Below, in pieces: positions 33,593 through 44,401 of a stretch of DNA of 64,000 bases (position 1 is its first letter; every line of letters begins with the position of its first letter). The position numbers and the translations under genes were made by a program. The notes beneath the pieces are model-generated. The model saw only the letters and a program-made list of their open reading frames with translations. It made no database searches and had not been told where the DNA came from. The DNA is taken from positions 9,095,253-9,159,252 of the forward strand of contig CM075939.1 in the NCBI GenBank assembly GCA_038030265.1, in the 5' to 3' direction. This DNA comes from Corythucha ciliata. Taxonomy: Eukaryota; Arthropoda; Insecta; Hemiptera; Tingidae.

Positions 33593-34779
33593 CTCTTTAA
33601 TTAATACTGACGGAAATGATGGGACTGAATAATTTATAATTTTTATGTACAGACGGAAGATGGATCAATCACGATAAATCGATTAATGGTCAAGAGATGG
33701 TGAAAGGTGCAGTTTTCAACGGGCTCCCATGCGCTCCTCTTGCACCCTGAGGCCGTTTTATCCTCCAAAACTAACATTTCAAATGTAAATAAACTGTAAA
33801 TATTTATTTATTTGTTTCGGAGTAACTCACACGATTGCATCAGTCACTGCAACTAACAGAATGATGCCATAATGACATTCAGAAATAGGTTCACTAATTA
33901 TTCCAACTTTCTTTGTCCAGTGCCAATTATTGTTTCGTTTTTTCCTTTTTTCTGAAGTTTGCTCATTGTCACGCACTTATAGCTCAAATAATGACTGAAT
34001 TTGAAATAATTTATTATACTTTAATTAGCGTTATAATTTAGATTTTATATTATTACTTAATAATTTATTGTATGCTTCTTCGTTATTGTGTAACACATGT
34101 ACCTCATTTTGGAACGCTCATTTTAAGATAAGACTGCGGGGTTTAAAACAAGAAAAACTAGAACCAAAAAAATAATAATCAAAAGTAGCACAAAAATCAA
34201 AAGGAAGATGTGACTAGAGAATCAAAAATAAACGTTTTCGATATTTCTCGGAGTTCGATGTTTGGGCTCCCGTTTATTCTTTCGGTTACGAAATTTGCTG
34301 TGTAGCTGTTTTCGTTTGACATAAATACGTTAATGTTTGGTGAGAAAGAATGGAAGGCTCGCTAATAAATTTAGTACGACTCACCGTTGAAGTAGTGGCA
34401 GGCCCGGCTGAGGGTGACGTTTGCTCCGGAGAAAGCCGTAGAATCGAGTCTAAGTACTTAATTAGCGAGCACACAGGGACTTTACGTTAATTTTACGACA
34501 ACAGCACAATCGTGGTCTGGTCTGACAAGCGTCAAGGAAAGAACTAATCACAGCCTTTTCCTGGGCCAAAGGGCTACGTATAAATAGTAAAGGGAGGAGG
34601 GGTGGATTGTTTTTAATTGGCGATCGCACTGGCGTAAACACCGCCCACCCAAAATGAAATTTTGAGATGCCTTCGACTTGCGGATATAAGCGCGGGAAGA
34701 AAGTATAGCGTTCAACGATACTATAAGGAAAGGCTGAATAAATTTATAAAAAATACAAATAAATAAATCCCCATAAAAC
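33593..34779. other. 3' flank of the ZP gene, no further gene seen
   Basis: An AATAAA at about 33787 could serve as the ZP polyadenylation signal. The rest is AT-rich. A short - strand frame (34286-34474) ends in a donor-like ACGGTGAGTCG, and a TATAAATA lies at 34578; neither can be tied to a gene. Confidence 0.4.
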
Positions 34780-35312
34780 TTTTTTTTTTTTTTTTGGCGT
34801 TTATTTAGAAATTAAAGAAACATGTTACAGGGAAATAAAAAAAAATATAATAAAAAAATAAAATAAAAAAAAATAAATTAAATTGTTATTCTTCTTAACG
34901 CTAATCACCCCCAAAGAGCTTAATACTCGCGCAAGGGGTGATGAGTTAAACACAAGACCTAAAGCACATCAAAATGCAAGAGAGAGAAAAAGAGTGAGAG
35001 AGAGATATTTGCGCTATAAAACACAAAAAATAGAAATGAATAAATTAAAACATTACATTACTTATATAAACATAACATCATAAATTATAGGCTCATTCTA
35101 GTCGCAAAGTAAATTTTTAAGGCACTCTTAAATTTTGACAGTTCGGTTATTTTTCTTATATTTTCTGGTATCTCATTAAACAATTTAACTCCTCTATAAT
35201 CTAGGGATTTTTGGCAGGTAGAAGTGTTTTTGAAAGGCAGTTTTAGTAGCATTTTGTTTGAAGATCGCGTAGGTCCATCAATTATTTCAAACTTACTAAT
35301 ATTTTTTTTCAT
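34780..35312 (-). mobile_element. LINE 3' end with poly(A) tail (5'-truncated, jockey-like)
   Basis: On the - strand a frame (35312-35085) gives 75 residues with the LINE C-terminal pattern SLDYRGVKLFNEIPENIRK, then SKFKSALKIYF and a stop. About 280 bp of 3' untranslated sequence follow, with AATAAA (34800-34805) ending in a run of 16 A (34780-34795 read on that strand). This is a typical 5'-truncated target-primed insertion. It lies downstream of the BEL pol end; target duplications were not identified. Confidence 0.75.
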
Positions 35313-35453
35313 TTTAAAAACTTGAATTATTGAAATTTGGGTAACGTTTCAATATTAACAATAGAAAACAAGAGTAAGCAATATAAACCCAATGAATATA
35401 ATATGATGAATAATTAAATAAGTGAATAAATAAATATACTACGTGCTTCCAAA

Positions 35454-36900
35454 CTAAAGGTGCTGACTAGCGCCTTCGAGACTGTCTTCGGGATCGGGAG
35501 GCACTATTGGCACTAGCTTTGCCATCGGCCGACAGTAGACCCTCTTTGAAGTTCTGACTTCAGCACTTCTTGCGATGCCGTCCTCCCCGACGTTTAATTT
35601 TTGCACACGGGCTAATGGCCAATCCAACGGTTTCAAGTCCGTATCGCGTAACATAACGGCATCGCCCACTTCCGGTAATCATCGCCGCTTAGTCCATTTT
35701 GTTCGCTGTATTAAGGTGTTTAGATACTCGGAGGACCAACGTTTCCAAATCTCCTGGACGGCCCGCTGAACGACCTGCCACTGGGAAAGATAATTCGGAG
35801 ACGTAACAAGTAGCGAACATTCGGGGGGACAGACCAAAGGAGCGCCCACGAGGAAGTGCCCGGGGCTTAAGAAATCTGCGTTATCTTCGGGGAATGCGGC
35901 TTTGAAACATAAAGGGCGACTATTCAATACGGCTTCGATTCGAGCTAAGACGGTGGAAAATTCTTCGTACCTACGTTAGATGGTGATTTCCGATGCTGCG
36001 TACTAAGTGCCGTTTTATGGACTTCACGGCGGCTTCCCATAAACCGCCCATCCACGGAGCCTCAGGAGGATTAAAGCGGTACTCGATCGCTTTCAGTGAT
36101 AAGTACTCGGTTACTTCAGGTTCGCTTTCTTTGAGAAACCGAATGATAGCTTTCTGCTGATTGGCTGCTCCAACAAAATTGAGGCCTCGGTCACAAAAGA
36201 TGCGTTCACACAAGCCCCGTCGGGCAATAAATCGATCGAGGGCCGCTTTGAAGCAGGCTGAAGTCAAATCCGTTGTAAGTTCGATATGCACTGCCTTGAC
36301 GCTCATACACACGAACACACAGACATAAGCTTTCGTTAGGCGAGCGTTTCGACGACTACTTTCTTTAATTAGGAAGGGTCCAGCCGTGTCTACACCTGCA
36401 TGACGAAACGGTCTGGTCGGTGACACTCATGAAGGGATGCGTCTGTACAGATCGAAACCTGTGACACGTCAAGCAACTGCGAATTCTTTTTCGAAGAAGT
36501 GAACGCAACCCTAGAATCGAGAAGGAGCGCTGAATCATAGCTTGAGTTGCTTGCGGCCCAGCATGCAGGAGATGAACGTGATAATAGTCACACAACAGGA
36601 CAGCCAGACGCGTTTTTGACGACAATAAGAGGGGATGCTTTGCGGAAGAGCTGAGTTGCGACCACCCTATTCGGCCGCCCACCCTTAGCAGTTGTTGTTC
36701 GTCGAGATAAGGAGACCATGGAAGTAATCGCCTTGAAACTGGTTGTCCATTTTGCAGTGACCGGATATCTCGTCGAAACGTTTATCCTCTTGAGCCCTTT
36801 TTACACAAAGAGTTGTGACAGAGTTCAATTCTTCGATGGCCAGCGGACCAGTACGTCTTTCGGCCAAATCATGACGAGCGTTGAAGATAAATCGTCTCAC
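35454..36900 (-). pseudogene. pol: BEL/Pao integrase and C-terminal domain (split by frameshifts)
   Basis: Adjacent frames give in order: the integrase N-terminal zinc region (LLHAGPQATQAMIQRSFSIL, SCLTCHRFR; 36365-36682), the core with D, D and E in VDTAGPFLIKE, FCDRGLNFVGAANQQK and PWMGGLWEAAVKSIKRHL (35971-36426), VLNSRPLCF and LSPGHFLVGAPL (35679-35927), and the terminal GDAVMLRDTDLKPLDWPLARV with a stop at 35454. This is the usual BEL C-terminal domain (DUF5641 type). Breaks near 36420, 35970 and 35680 disrupt it, but the catalytic triad is intact. Confidence 0.85.
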
Positions 36901-36959
36901 CCAAGCGACTACTCGTTGATACTTCGTCCACGACGAATATTTGAAGGAGAGACAATGGA

Positions 36960-38741
36960 TCAGATCGTTAGCGTTCGGTGCAGGATTCGGTGCGTGACAG
37001 AGGTTTCTTTCAATTCAGGAATAGAGTCGAGCAAAGGCGCATTCACTGAATTTATAGGCCATGACGTTGGTGGCGACTTGAGAAATTTTGGTCCATGCCA
37101 CCATATGTCCGAGGAAAGGAGGTCTGATGGGAGGAGTCCACGAGATGCACAATCGACGGCATTTTCTCTCGATGAAATGTGATTCCACTGTCCCAACTGA
37201 GTAGTATCTAGAATTCTTACGACTCTATTTGCCACATAAGTTTTGAGTTTGTGGGGTGGCGTTCGTAACCAGGACAATACAACTTGTGAGTCAGTGAAAA
37301 GACAAATTTTAGGAGTGGTGCATAAACGACGTTGTAGATAAGTGAGAGATTTGAGCAACTTCGCCAGTAAGAGTGCTCCGTTTAGTTCTAGCCGAGGAAT
37401 CGTTTGTACTTTTAACGGAGCTACCCTTGACTTTCCTTTGATAAGAGTTACTGTGGCACACTTTGAATTTCCACAGGGAGAAGACCTTAGATACACAGCG
37501 GCGGCATAACCACGATTACTGGCATCACACATGCCGATTAACTGATATTCCGTCGCATTTGAGTGTTTACATAAACGGGAGATTTTAATATCACCCAACG
37601 ACGGGAGATGTGAAGCGAACGCCGCCCACCTTGTAGCCACATCTTCAGGAAATGGTTCGTCCCAACCAAGTTCCATCGCCCACAAGTCCTGCAGGAAACA
37701 TTTCGCCCAGAACACCACCGCACATAACCATCCGAGGGGATCAAATATGGAGGCCACGTGTGACAACACGGCACGTTTGGTGGTAGCTGACCTGAAATGC
37801 ACCGTTCTGTAGCCGAATACGTCTTCCTGCGGATTCCAATATAAACCAAGGATAGGGAAAATTTTGTCGTCGGGTCTTATGGTGATGCCGAGAGCTTGAT
37901 GTTCGACTGGGATTGTTTTCAATACGTGTTTGGAGTTGGAGGCCCATTTTCTGAGTTCGAATCCGAGCAGTTGAGTAAGTTCATCCTTGAAACGAATCGC
38001 TTCACCATCGTCGGCGAGTGAAACACAAATGTCGTCCATGAAGCACGATTCCATGATGGCTTGCTTCGCGAGTGGGAATCCATCGCCGTAGTCGTCTACC
38101 AATTGTCGTAGCACACGTTGTGCGAGAAAGGGCGCGGAACTCACGCCGTAAGTAACTGTGCATAACTCGTACTCCTCTACGGGCACGGTATCGTTGGGGC
38201 GCCAGAGGATGTGCTGGAACACGCGGTCATCTGGGTGCAGCCAGATGTGTCTATACGTCATTTTAATGTCAGTGGTAAGCGCAATTGCCCCCAGACGGAA
38301 ACTCGTCAGAATTTCAGTTATGTCTTTCTGCAGAGGTGGTCCGGTAAGCAACCTCTCGTTGAGCGAGACACCCGAGGAGTCGGGACAGGAGGCGTCGAAG
38401 ACGACGCGTATAGGAGAGGCTGGCGAATCGCGCGTTATAGCGAAGTGAGGAATGAAGTATTTTCCTCCGTTTTTCGCGAGTCGCATATGGCCTCGATCTA
38501 AGTATTCCTGCATGAATTCGTTGTAGGCCACTTTCATTTTGACATTTTTTTTCAGCTTATTTTCAAGATTAATCCATCGTCGAAATGCGGTTGAATGACT
38601 GTCACCGAAGGGCGGTAATTCTTTGTTTTCCTTGAAAGGGAGGCGGACCACATACGCGCCAGAAGAATTCCTCGACTGTGTGGAGACGAAATGCTGTTCG
38701 GCCTTCTCGTCATCTGGGTCGCGGCACATTATTTTTTCCAC
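36960..38741 (-). CDS. pol: BEL/Pao reverse transcriptase and RNase H
   Basis: This is an uninterrupted 593-residue frame. RT motifs are RVVFDASCPDSSGVSLNE, LTTDIKMTYRHIWLHPDDR, TYGVSSAPFLAQRVLRQL and the catalytic CFMDDICVS, the BEL/Pao version of the YxDD box. After the palm comes GLYWNPQEDVFGY and an RNase H region with GMCDASNRGYAAAVYL, ELNGALLLAKLL and FTDSQVVLSWLR. All catalytic aspartates and the RNase H acidic residues I can place are present. It makes and degrades the RNA strand of the cDNA hybrid. Confidence 0.9.
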   Translation of the reverse strand: MEKIMCRDPDDEKAEQHFVSTQSRNSSGAYVVRLPFKENKELPPFGDSHSTAFRRWINLENKLKKNVKMKVAYNEFMQEYLDRGHMRLAKNGGKYFIPHFAITRDSPASPIRVVFDASCPDSSGVSLNERLLTGPPLQKDITEILTSFRLGAIALTTDIKMTYRHIWLHPDDRVFQHILWRPNDTVPVEEYELCTVTYGVSSAPFLAQRVLRQLVDDYGDGFPLAKQAIMESCFMDDICVSLADDGEAIRFKDELTQLLGFELRKWASNSKHVLKTIPVEHQALGITIRPDDKIFPILGLYWNPQEDVFGYRTVHFRSATTKRAVLSHVASIFDPLGWLCAVVFWAKCFLQDLWAMELGWDEPFPEDVATRWAAFASHLPSLGDIKISRLCKHSNATEYQLIGMCDASNRGYAAAVYLRSSPCGNSKCATVTLIKGKSRVAPLKVQTIPRLELNGALLLAKLLKSLTYLQRRLCTTPKICLFTDSQVVLSWLRTPPHKLKTYVANRVVRILDTTQLGQWNHISSRENAVDCASRGLLPSDLLSSDIWWHGPKFLKSPPTSWPINSVNAPLLDSIPELKETSVTHRILHRTLTI

Positions 38742-39606
38742 TTCTTCGGCTTGCCAGAATTTCTGAAGTTTCGTCTAAGCGCTCTTCTACGACGTTGAGA
38801 GAGATGTTTGCCTCCGATGATGTTCTCGATGGTTGCGGGACCGAGCCGATGACTACCCAGCCGAACACCGTCTCAAACGCAGCCGGTCGACCCTGTCGAA
38901 TTGAACACCCGGCTCGTACAATGTCGGGATATAACTCTGCGCCCAAGAGCAGGTCAATTTTACGTTTTACGTGGAACGCGTTGTTAGCCAGGGGTAAATC
39001 GTTTACGTTTTGATGAACATCGGGTGTTAGTGAGACACTTGGCAAATCTGCGCACACCTTTCTCAGAATATGTGCCTCGAGGCACCACTGCTTGCCGTTT
39101 TCAGGTTTTTCTGCCAAAATGCATTTCACTTTGCCTGTAGAGATAGCGACGTTTCGATTCATGACTCCACTGAGTTGCAGAGATGACTTATTGATTGGAA
39201 GCTTTAATCGTTGAACTGTTTCGGTCGTTATTAAATTGATTTGAGAGCCTGGGTCAATCAACAGCCTAATGGGTAACCACACCCCATCTTGACCTCTTAG
39301 CCACGCTTGAGCGGTACCGAGTAGAACAGTTGAAGCTTTGGCAGACTCTGGTCGGGAGACGTTCGTGAGGACCTTTGGAGAGCCAGCACCATTAATTGAC
39401 GCGACTATTTGACGACGATCCGTTGAAGTGACGAGGGCGTGGGCTCCATCTGAAATGGGCTTGTCTTCGTTCGTTGAGGTGTTTGCGTTATTACTGTTAT
39501 TGAGCGTTTCGAGTTCTTCGTTATGCAGTAAAGAATGATGCTTCGCGCTGCCACAAAGTTCAACACACTCTCAAGTGTAATCCGAGACACGCGAAGCAAC
39601 GTGATG
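38710..39606 (-). pseudogene. pol: BEL/Pao zinc-knuckle end and aspartic protease
   Basis: After the gag TGA the frame continues with CFACLGLHLRV, then shifts by one near 39570 (CGSAKHHSLLHNEELETLNN). A long frame from 39282 contains the retropepsin active-site motif LLIDPGSQINLI, then GVMNRNVAISTGKV and DLLLGAELYPDIV typical of BEL proteases. The frame ends at 38710, overlapping the RT frame by 32 bases in a different phase, so at least one more shift separates it from RT. Confidence 0.75.
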
Positions 39607-39607
39607 T

Positions 39608-40735
39608 TCATTTGATGAGCGTGTAACGTTCGCCTGGAGATATTTCGCTGAATTTAGGACAGCAATAAATGGAATGTGTGCCTGCACACATGTCACACCT
39701 CAAAGGGCTTGATTTTGAACCCCCGTTAGAATTTCCTTTCACAGGAGTAGTGAGTAGAGACGTTGAGGAAATTGCCTTTGGGGTAATCCTAGGCGATAGA
39801 AACTGTGTCCGCGAAGACGGTTTGTGGGGAGACGAAAAGGAAGGACATGTGGATTCCTTGAAGCCACCTGAGAATTCTTTCATACGACAATGCTCCTGAA
39901 CGAAATGTATAAGCTGCTGAAATGTAGGGAGTTTTTCGGTGTCCCCGGTAGACCTTTCAAATTGCAATCGAAAGCTAGCCGGGAGTGCTCGAGACGCCAA
40001 TTGAAACATTATGAAATTACTATGGTCCTGAATATCGAGGTTGTTAAACGCGGCGTAATTTGTACTAAAAACATCAAGAAATGTTTGTAGCTCTGACGTA
40101 GACTCAGATTTCAACGGCCTGAACTCAAAAATTTTATTAAGGTAGTGGGTAGCTAACGCTCGGCTGGAACCATAGCGATTTTGAATCAAATTGTATGCGA
40201 CATGATAATTTGCGTCCGCAAGATCCAGGTTTTCGATTAATTTAAGAGGAGGACCCGATAGCAAAGAGCGCAAGTACGTTAATTTCGTTACGTTGGTGTA
40301 TGGCCCTTTATGAACAACCTCATTGTACAGGGCTATGAAATTATGAAAGGTGTTTATGTCACCTGCCCAGTTAGGAACCATAATTTTGGGTAAACGCACA
40401 TCGGGTGTACTTGGTGAAATTGGAGTCATGCGATGTTTAAGCGACGCTTCTGTAGCGCGTACCTCGAAATAAATCTGATCGAAAGAAAGCGTTTGAGCAT
40501 CGACACTTATTCTGTCCTTCGGATCCACAGCGGCGTTTAAATCTGTTAACGCGTCTTGGAACGACTCGAATTTTTCTTTTAAAATATTTAATTCGCTACA
40601 TCGCGCTAAGAATGTACTAATTGACGCGGCCCCTGTTTGTTTTGATACATCGAAAGTGGCTTGCAGTTGGGCGAATACGCCTTCCCTGCGTAGCTTTAAG
40701 ACTTCCATTTTATTTTTAATTAAATCTAACTCCAT
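39608..40735 (-). CDS. gag: BEL/Pao Gag
   Basis: This is a 375-residue frame. Its start ATG is preceded immediately by 20 A residues (40736-40755). It has the BEL gag layout: an N-terminal helical region, then the conserved core (LPKIMVPNWAGDINTFHNFI, YLRSLLSGPPLKLI, LIQNRYGSS), and a C-terminal zinc-knuckle-like CDMCAGTHSIYCCP. The core matches the retrotransposon peptidase-associated DUF1759 type. It would form the particle that packages the RNA. A TGA ends it at 39608; BEL elements usually have one gag-pol frame, so the TGA is either a lesion or a read-through point. Confidence 0.85.
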   Translation of the reverse strand: MELDLIKNKMEVLKLRREGVFAQLQATFDVSKQTGAASISTFLARCSELNILKEKFESFQDALTDLNAAVDPKDRISVDAQTLSFDQIYFEVRATEASLKHRMTPISPSTPDVRLPKIMVPNWAGDINTFHNFIALYNEVVHKGPYTNVTKLTYLRSLLSGPPLKLIENLDLADANYHVAYNLIQNRYGSSRALATHYLNKIFEFRPLKSESTSELQTFLDVFSTNYAAFNNLDIQDHSNFIMFQLASRALPASFRLQFERSTGDTEKLPTFQQLIHFVQEHCRMKEFSGGFKESTCPSFSSPHKPSSRTQFLSPRITPKAISSTSLLTTPVKGNSNGGSKSSPLRCDMCAGTHSIYCCPKFSEISPGERYTLIK

Positions 40736-41050
40736 TTTTTTTTTTTTTTTTTTTTAAACTTAAATTAAGCTATTATTAAGTGACGTTGGCCCAAAGGCGG
40801 AATATTTGTATTTATTTTCTCCGTAAAGGAAAGGAAAGAAAAGAGAAGGTGAAACACAAGATTGTGCCTCAGTAAAGAACGTTTTATAAATATAAGGAGA
40901 TAAACTCCAGAAAAAAAATGACCTTGACCAACGGTTGTGCTTTTCGTTTTTAAATGTCTTTCAATTGACCTATTTATGCGGGTATACTAATTAAATTATT
41001 TACTTTGTAATCTTATTACTCTGGTACGTTGGTTCAGATCCGGTTCGGAT
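40736..41050 (-). promoter_or_regulatory. BEL leader region with a poly(A) tract before gag
   Basis: On the coding strand an AAATAAATACAAAT stretch, TTTGGGCCAACGTCACTT (a possible primer-binding region) and a run of 20 A directly before the gag ATG are visible. LTR limits are not determined. Confidence 0.4.
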
Positions 41051-42097
41051 TAGACCATCGACCTATGGATGGTAGCTGATTTTATTTGCACTAGTATCTG
41101 GCTATGGGGCTACAAAAATTGACTTTTTGCATCCAAAAACTCGATATAATTGCGGTAAACGAATCCGTGTCCGGAAGGATGACAGGAGGCATCCCAACAA
41201 TTGAGTACAGTGGCCGTCCTGTAACACCACTGGATGAGGCTGGCTCTTAGGAACCCCCCGCGTTGCGTCTGATTCGTAACCCCCCCCCCAACCCCCAAGA
41301 AAAGACCCGATTGGTTTCACTTATAGTATGTGCGTTTTAGCCTATAAACTTCTAATTTGGATCTAAAAAATGACTATTTTACTCCATAAAACTGACTGAC
41401 TATTGTCAAGGCTTGAAACAATTTTTTCGGAGACACTGAAGCCCGTTCCAGTGCTGAGCCACAGAACGTTATTATCGTACGAAATAGTTGAGTGACTGGT
41501 TGTTTTGCTTTTTTTTCAAGGTTCTGCTCTCACAGCAATCCCTGGACAGATAAGATTGGAGAGATGTCTGTTCTATACTATATAGGGTGTTCATGAATTA
41601 GCTAGACAGAAGAAAACCAGGTATGAAGCACATCATTTGTCATCGAAATGACTATTTTTGGAGTTTTTGGAAAATTCACTTTGTTTCCGAAATATCGCAC
41701 ATTTCACGATTTTTTCCATGAATTACCTCTTTCCCCACTAAAATGCTTGCCCGCTTATTCTGTTCTGAACAGTGACTTTATAAGGGCTCTGGTGAAAGAT
41801 TCACCCGGGGGGGCGCCAATATGTCTAAGGCCGGCACTGCCTGGAGGAGACCTTTGAACTTTGCGGCCCTTGTCTATCATTGCCCCCGCGTGGCCCGGCG
41901 TCACCAAACCTTCAAAAAATACGTTAAACAATATTTTTCGAGTGTTTGACACACAATTAATTGCCAATTTTGAGGAATTTTTATCTCAAGTCCTCTGATA
42001 ACCGCCCGTAATATTATTTATAACGTCCGAGTCACCTATCTGATTTAGTTTTTCAGTAGTTTGACGACTTCCTTGAACCTCACCGAATTAGTTGAAA
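41051..42097. other. spacer with a hAT-like terminus at 41839
   Basis: GGGGGGGCGCCAATATGTCT through AAGGCCGGCACTG (41806-41839) is the complement of CAGTGCCGGCCTT, a widespread hAT start. The following 8 bases CCTGGAGG would be the target duplication but have no partner found. A C9 run lies at 41281-41289. No gene is seen. Confidence 0.45.
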
Positions 42098-42828
42098 ATG
42101 ATGTCCTTGGCGCTGCGGCGCTGGGTCACCGCTGCGCTGATCCCCCTGCTGACTTGCACAGTATTCATACCAGAGTCTGAGGGAGTCATCCAAGGTAGAA
42201 ATTCGTTCCATTTTTAATGGTATTATCAGAAAAATCTTTTAATTAGTGTGCCACTTGTTTACAGTCGTTATTGATTTGGATAATGACTCGGAAGATCTCC
42301 TTGGAAACTTGATCGAAAAGGTTGACAGTCTGATAGACCCGAAAATTATCGATTCGGCTAACGTATGAACTGGGTTTTGTAATATTTTTTGGGGGAGGGT
42401 GGTTCTGGGGAATTTCTTGAGTGTTTTCCTCACGAAATTGAAACCAGGCGACCAATGAACTGGCTCACGCTCTCCTTCGCGTCAGCCCGCTCCTTACAAT
42501 GTACGGCAACATAAGCGATACTTCTAGAGGGATATCGCTATCGTTTACGTTCAACGCTAAGGCGCACGTGGCTGGTGAAAAGTGCGCGTCATCGTGAAAT
42601 TAGAAAATGGGAGAAACACGTTTATTTGATTTATATTTGTTTAGGGAAAGTGAAGACGACGACGAGGATCATCATCATTTGCACAAACCGAAGGGTCTTT
42701 TGGGTCGAACAGTAGCATTTGTGGAACCCTACTTTTTGGCCATTGTGATGTTCGTCCTTCAGGCCGTTCTGTCGATCGTTCTGGGCAACGTCTTGGCGGA
42801 AGCTGGCTTGTACGGCGCTTCAGCGTGA
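42098..42828 (+). CDS. small secreted or membrane protein of unknown function
   Basis: I build four coding exons: 42098-42194, 42265-42362, 42448-42581 and 42645-42828, with GT-AG introns of 63-85 bp. Phases 1, 0 and 2 close to 171 codons including the stop. The 170-residue product opens with a hydrophobic signal-like segment (RRWVTAALIPLLTCTVFIP), continues with an acidic stretch (DLDNDSEDLLGNLIEKVDSL) and one N-x-S site (GNIS), and has an acidic/histidine run (ESEDDDEDHHHLH). It ends in a hydrophobic helix (YFLAIVMFVLQAVLSIVLGN) before a short tail. The start could be either of two adjacent ATGs. I do not recognise the family. Donor choice in exon 3 (GAAAA|GTGCGC) was made because it is the only one that keeps the frame open. 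Confidence 0.65.
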
Positions 42829-43454
42829 TGCAAAAACAAAAAGTAGAGCATTTACTGTGTGAATTATTTGACTTTAAAAGGCACCCGACAAAAAAAAAGT
42901 TTTTCTGAGAATCTCACCCCCTTCCCACCACACCAATACCACCCCCTTCACGTTTCGGCTCTGCCATCTTCCTTAAAATCCAATTCGGCCACGAGTGACG
43001 TTGGTTGTTGAGTTTTTTGTACCCTTGGTCAAGGCCATACCATAATACACTCAATCCCCTCCAACCACTTCCTAAATTCCGTTATCGTTTATTGCTTCAA
43101 GAGAATTTATTAAATAGCGTTAATTTTTTCGTTCTAAAACGTCAAAAAAGTCTCTGTCCCTTCTGTGTAGGACTCATGCGACCTCTCAATTAATGAGAGA
43201 TGGATAGAGTGGCGGGGTAAAGGGGATCTGAATCTGATGCCCGACAGTAGTCACGCCGTAGTTAAATAACTTTTCTTTGGATGAGTTTCAAACTGGATCA
43301 AAAAATGTCGACTTTCTCCCCCACCCACTCCTCTAACCAATTCTTGCTGGGGGGAGGAGGGCGTGGAAAATCATCCATTGGAATGATTTCACGAGCAATA
43401 AAATTACGACACTTATTGCGAGAGTTGGTCTCAGTTACGTGTAAATGTTACCGG
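42829..43454. other. 3' flank, no gene seen
   Basis: AT-rich and C-rich patches; no frame of interest. Confidence 0.4.
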
Positions 43455-43620
43455 CAAAGTGGGAAGTCAGGCATTGAGGGAAATGCCAATAAGGCATTGT
43501 TCACAATGCCTAACCCTGCTAGGCAATGTGGGAAATTTGTTCATTATTTCTCACATTGCCTGGCTGTTATCAGGCATTGTGGATAATGCCTAACCACGAC
43601 TCAGGCAAAGTGGGAAATTT
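43455..43620. repeat. cluster of short hairpins built on AGGCATTGT
   Basis: AAGGCATTGTTCACAATGCCT, CAGGCATTGTGGATAATGCC and AGGCAATGTGGGAAATTTG with CTCACATTGCCT are successive hairpins sharing one word. The block begins and ends with GGCAAAGTGGGAA. It looks like a small palindromic element. Confidence 0.6.
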
Positions 43621-43947
43621 AATAGACGGACGTGTCACGGCACTGATGTGTGTGGACAGACCTTTAGTCAGCAAGATTGTGTATACTGAATTTAACGTCC
43701 CTACACTGCACGTACACGGAGGCTTAGCAATAGCCCCATGGCCGCGGGAGGAGGGGCGAGCTCAGAGAATTTTTCTTACCTATTTGTTTATCTATACGCC
43801 GGCAAAGACGGATAAAGGGAAGTAGTCCAGTCAATGAAAGGGTTATAGCTCCGGTGAGCGGTATCGGAACTGTGTAATATAGCACTACAGACACCCGTGA
43901 CGCGAAAATCATGCCCGCCAATGACATAAGCACAGGCGAGGGAGGTC
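43621..43947. other. no gene seen; short direct repeat with the adjacent palindrome
   Basis: GACGCGAAAATCATGC at about 43898 recurs at about 44037 inside the neighbouring hairpin loop. Otherwise unassigned. Confidence 0.4.
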
Positions 43948-44149
43948 TGGGGGGCAGGATCGCTAGCATTATAAATATCGTTATAAACTGTCGTGCCACA
44001 ACCATCTTCGGTGTGGAACCTCAACAGACACTCCCGACGCGAAAATCATGCAAAATGGGTGTCTGTAGAGGTTCCACACCGAAGATGGTTGTGGCACGAC
44101 ACTTTATAACGATATTATCATGCTAGGGAATAGCGATCCTGCCCCCTTA
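43948..44149. mobile_element. near-perfect palindrome with about 85-bp arms (foldback MITE)
   Basis: The left arm GGGGCAGGATCGCTAGCATT ... CTGTCGTGCCACAACCATCT ... CCTCAACAGACAC (43948-44030) pairs with GTGTCTGTAGAGGTTCCACA ... GATGGTTGTGGCACGAC ... GCGATCCTGCCCCC (44059-44149). The inner 50 bp are almost perfect and the loop is about 28 bp. No coding content. Confidence 0.7.
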
Positions 44150-44320
44150 CTGCCAGTATTCATGTCGTTCGTGTGCGTTTATTTTGTGTTTATGGTGTCA
44201 TTGCACCCCCCCCCCCACACACTTCTATCTGTCCTTCCTTCCCCTCCCCTCCCACCGACGTTGACGGAAAAAAGAACGCTGGTAAGGATCGCTATCTTCT
44301 CTGAAAAAGATCGCTAACGT

Positions 44321-44401
44321 GACCTGGCTTACAAATTCAAATTCGTCGTCACCTACCTAGATGATGTACTCATATATTCACCAACGTGGGAGTCTCACAA
44401 A
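44321..44401 (+). pseudogene. Gypsy reverse transcriptase fragment
   Basis: The frame reads LAYKFKFVVTYLDDVLIYSP followed by TWESHK, the catalytic YLDD region of a Gypsy RT. It ends exactly at base 44401, where a hAT-like element begins. It is on the opposite strand to the large Gypsy that starts at 45227, so it is a separate remnant. Confidence 0.75.

Larger units (their letters stand above)
35454..41050 (-). mobile_element. BEL/Pao LTR retrotransposon, nearly complete
   Basis: Gag, protease, RT, RNase H and integrase follow in BEL/Pao order over 5.3 kb on the - strand. The leader upstream of gag (40756-41050) contains GGCCAACGTCACTTAATA and an A-run. I could not identify a matched LTR pair: the sequence below 35454 is AT-rich and is soon replaced by a LINE 3' end. 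Coding damage is slight compared with the other retroelements here, which suggests a younger copy. Confidence 0.85.

Noticed and set aside
36718..37182. 154-residue frame on the + strand
   Set aside because: It is antisense to the BEL RNase H and integrase, which have clear motifs.
37538..37947. Additional - strand frames in the BEL region
   Set aside because: They overlap the long RT frame in another phase and show no domain.
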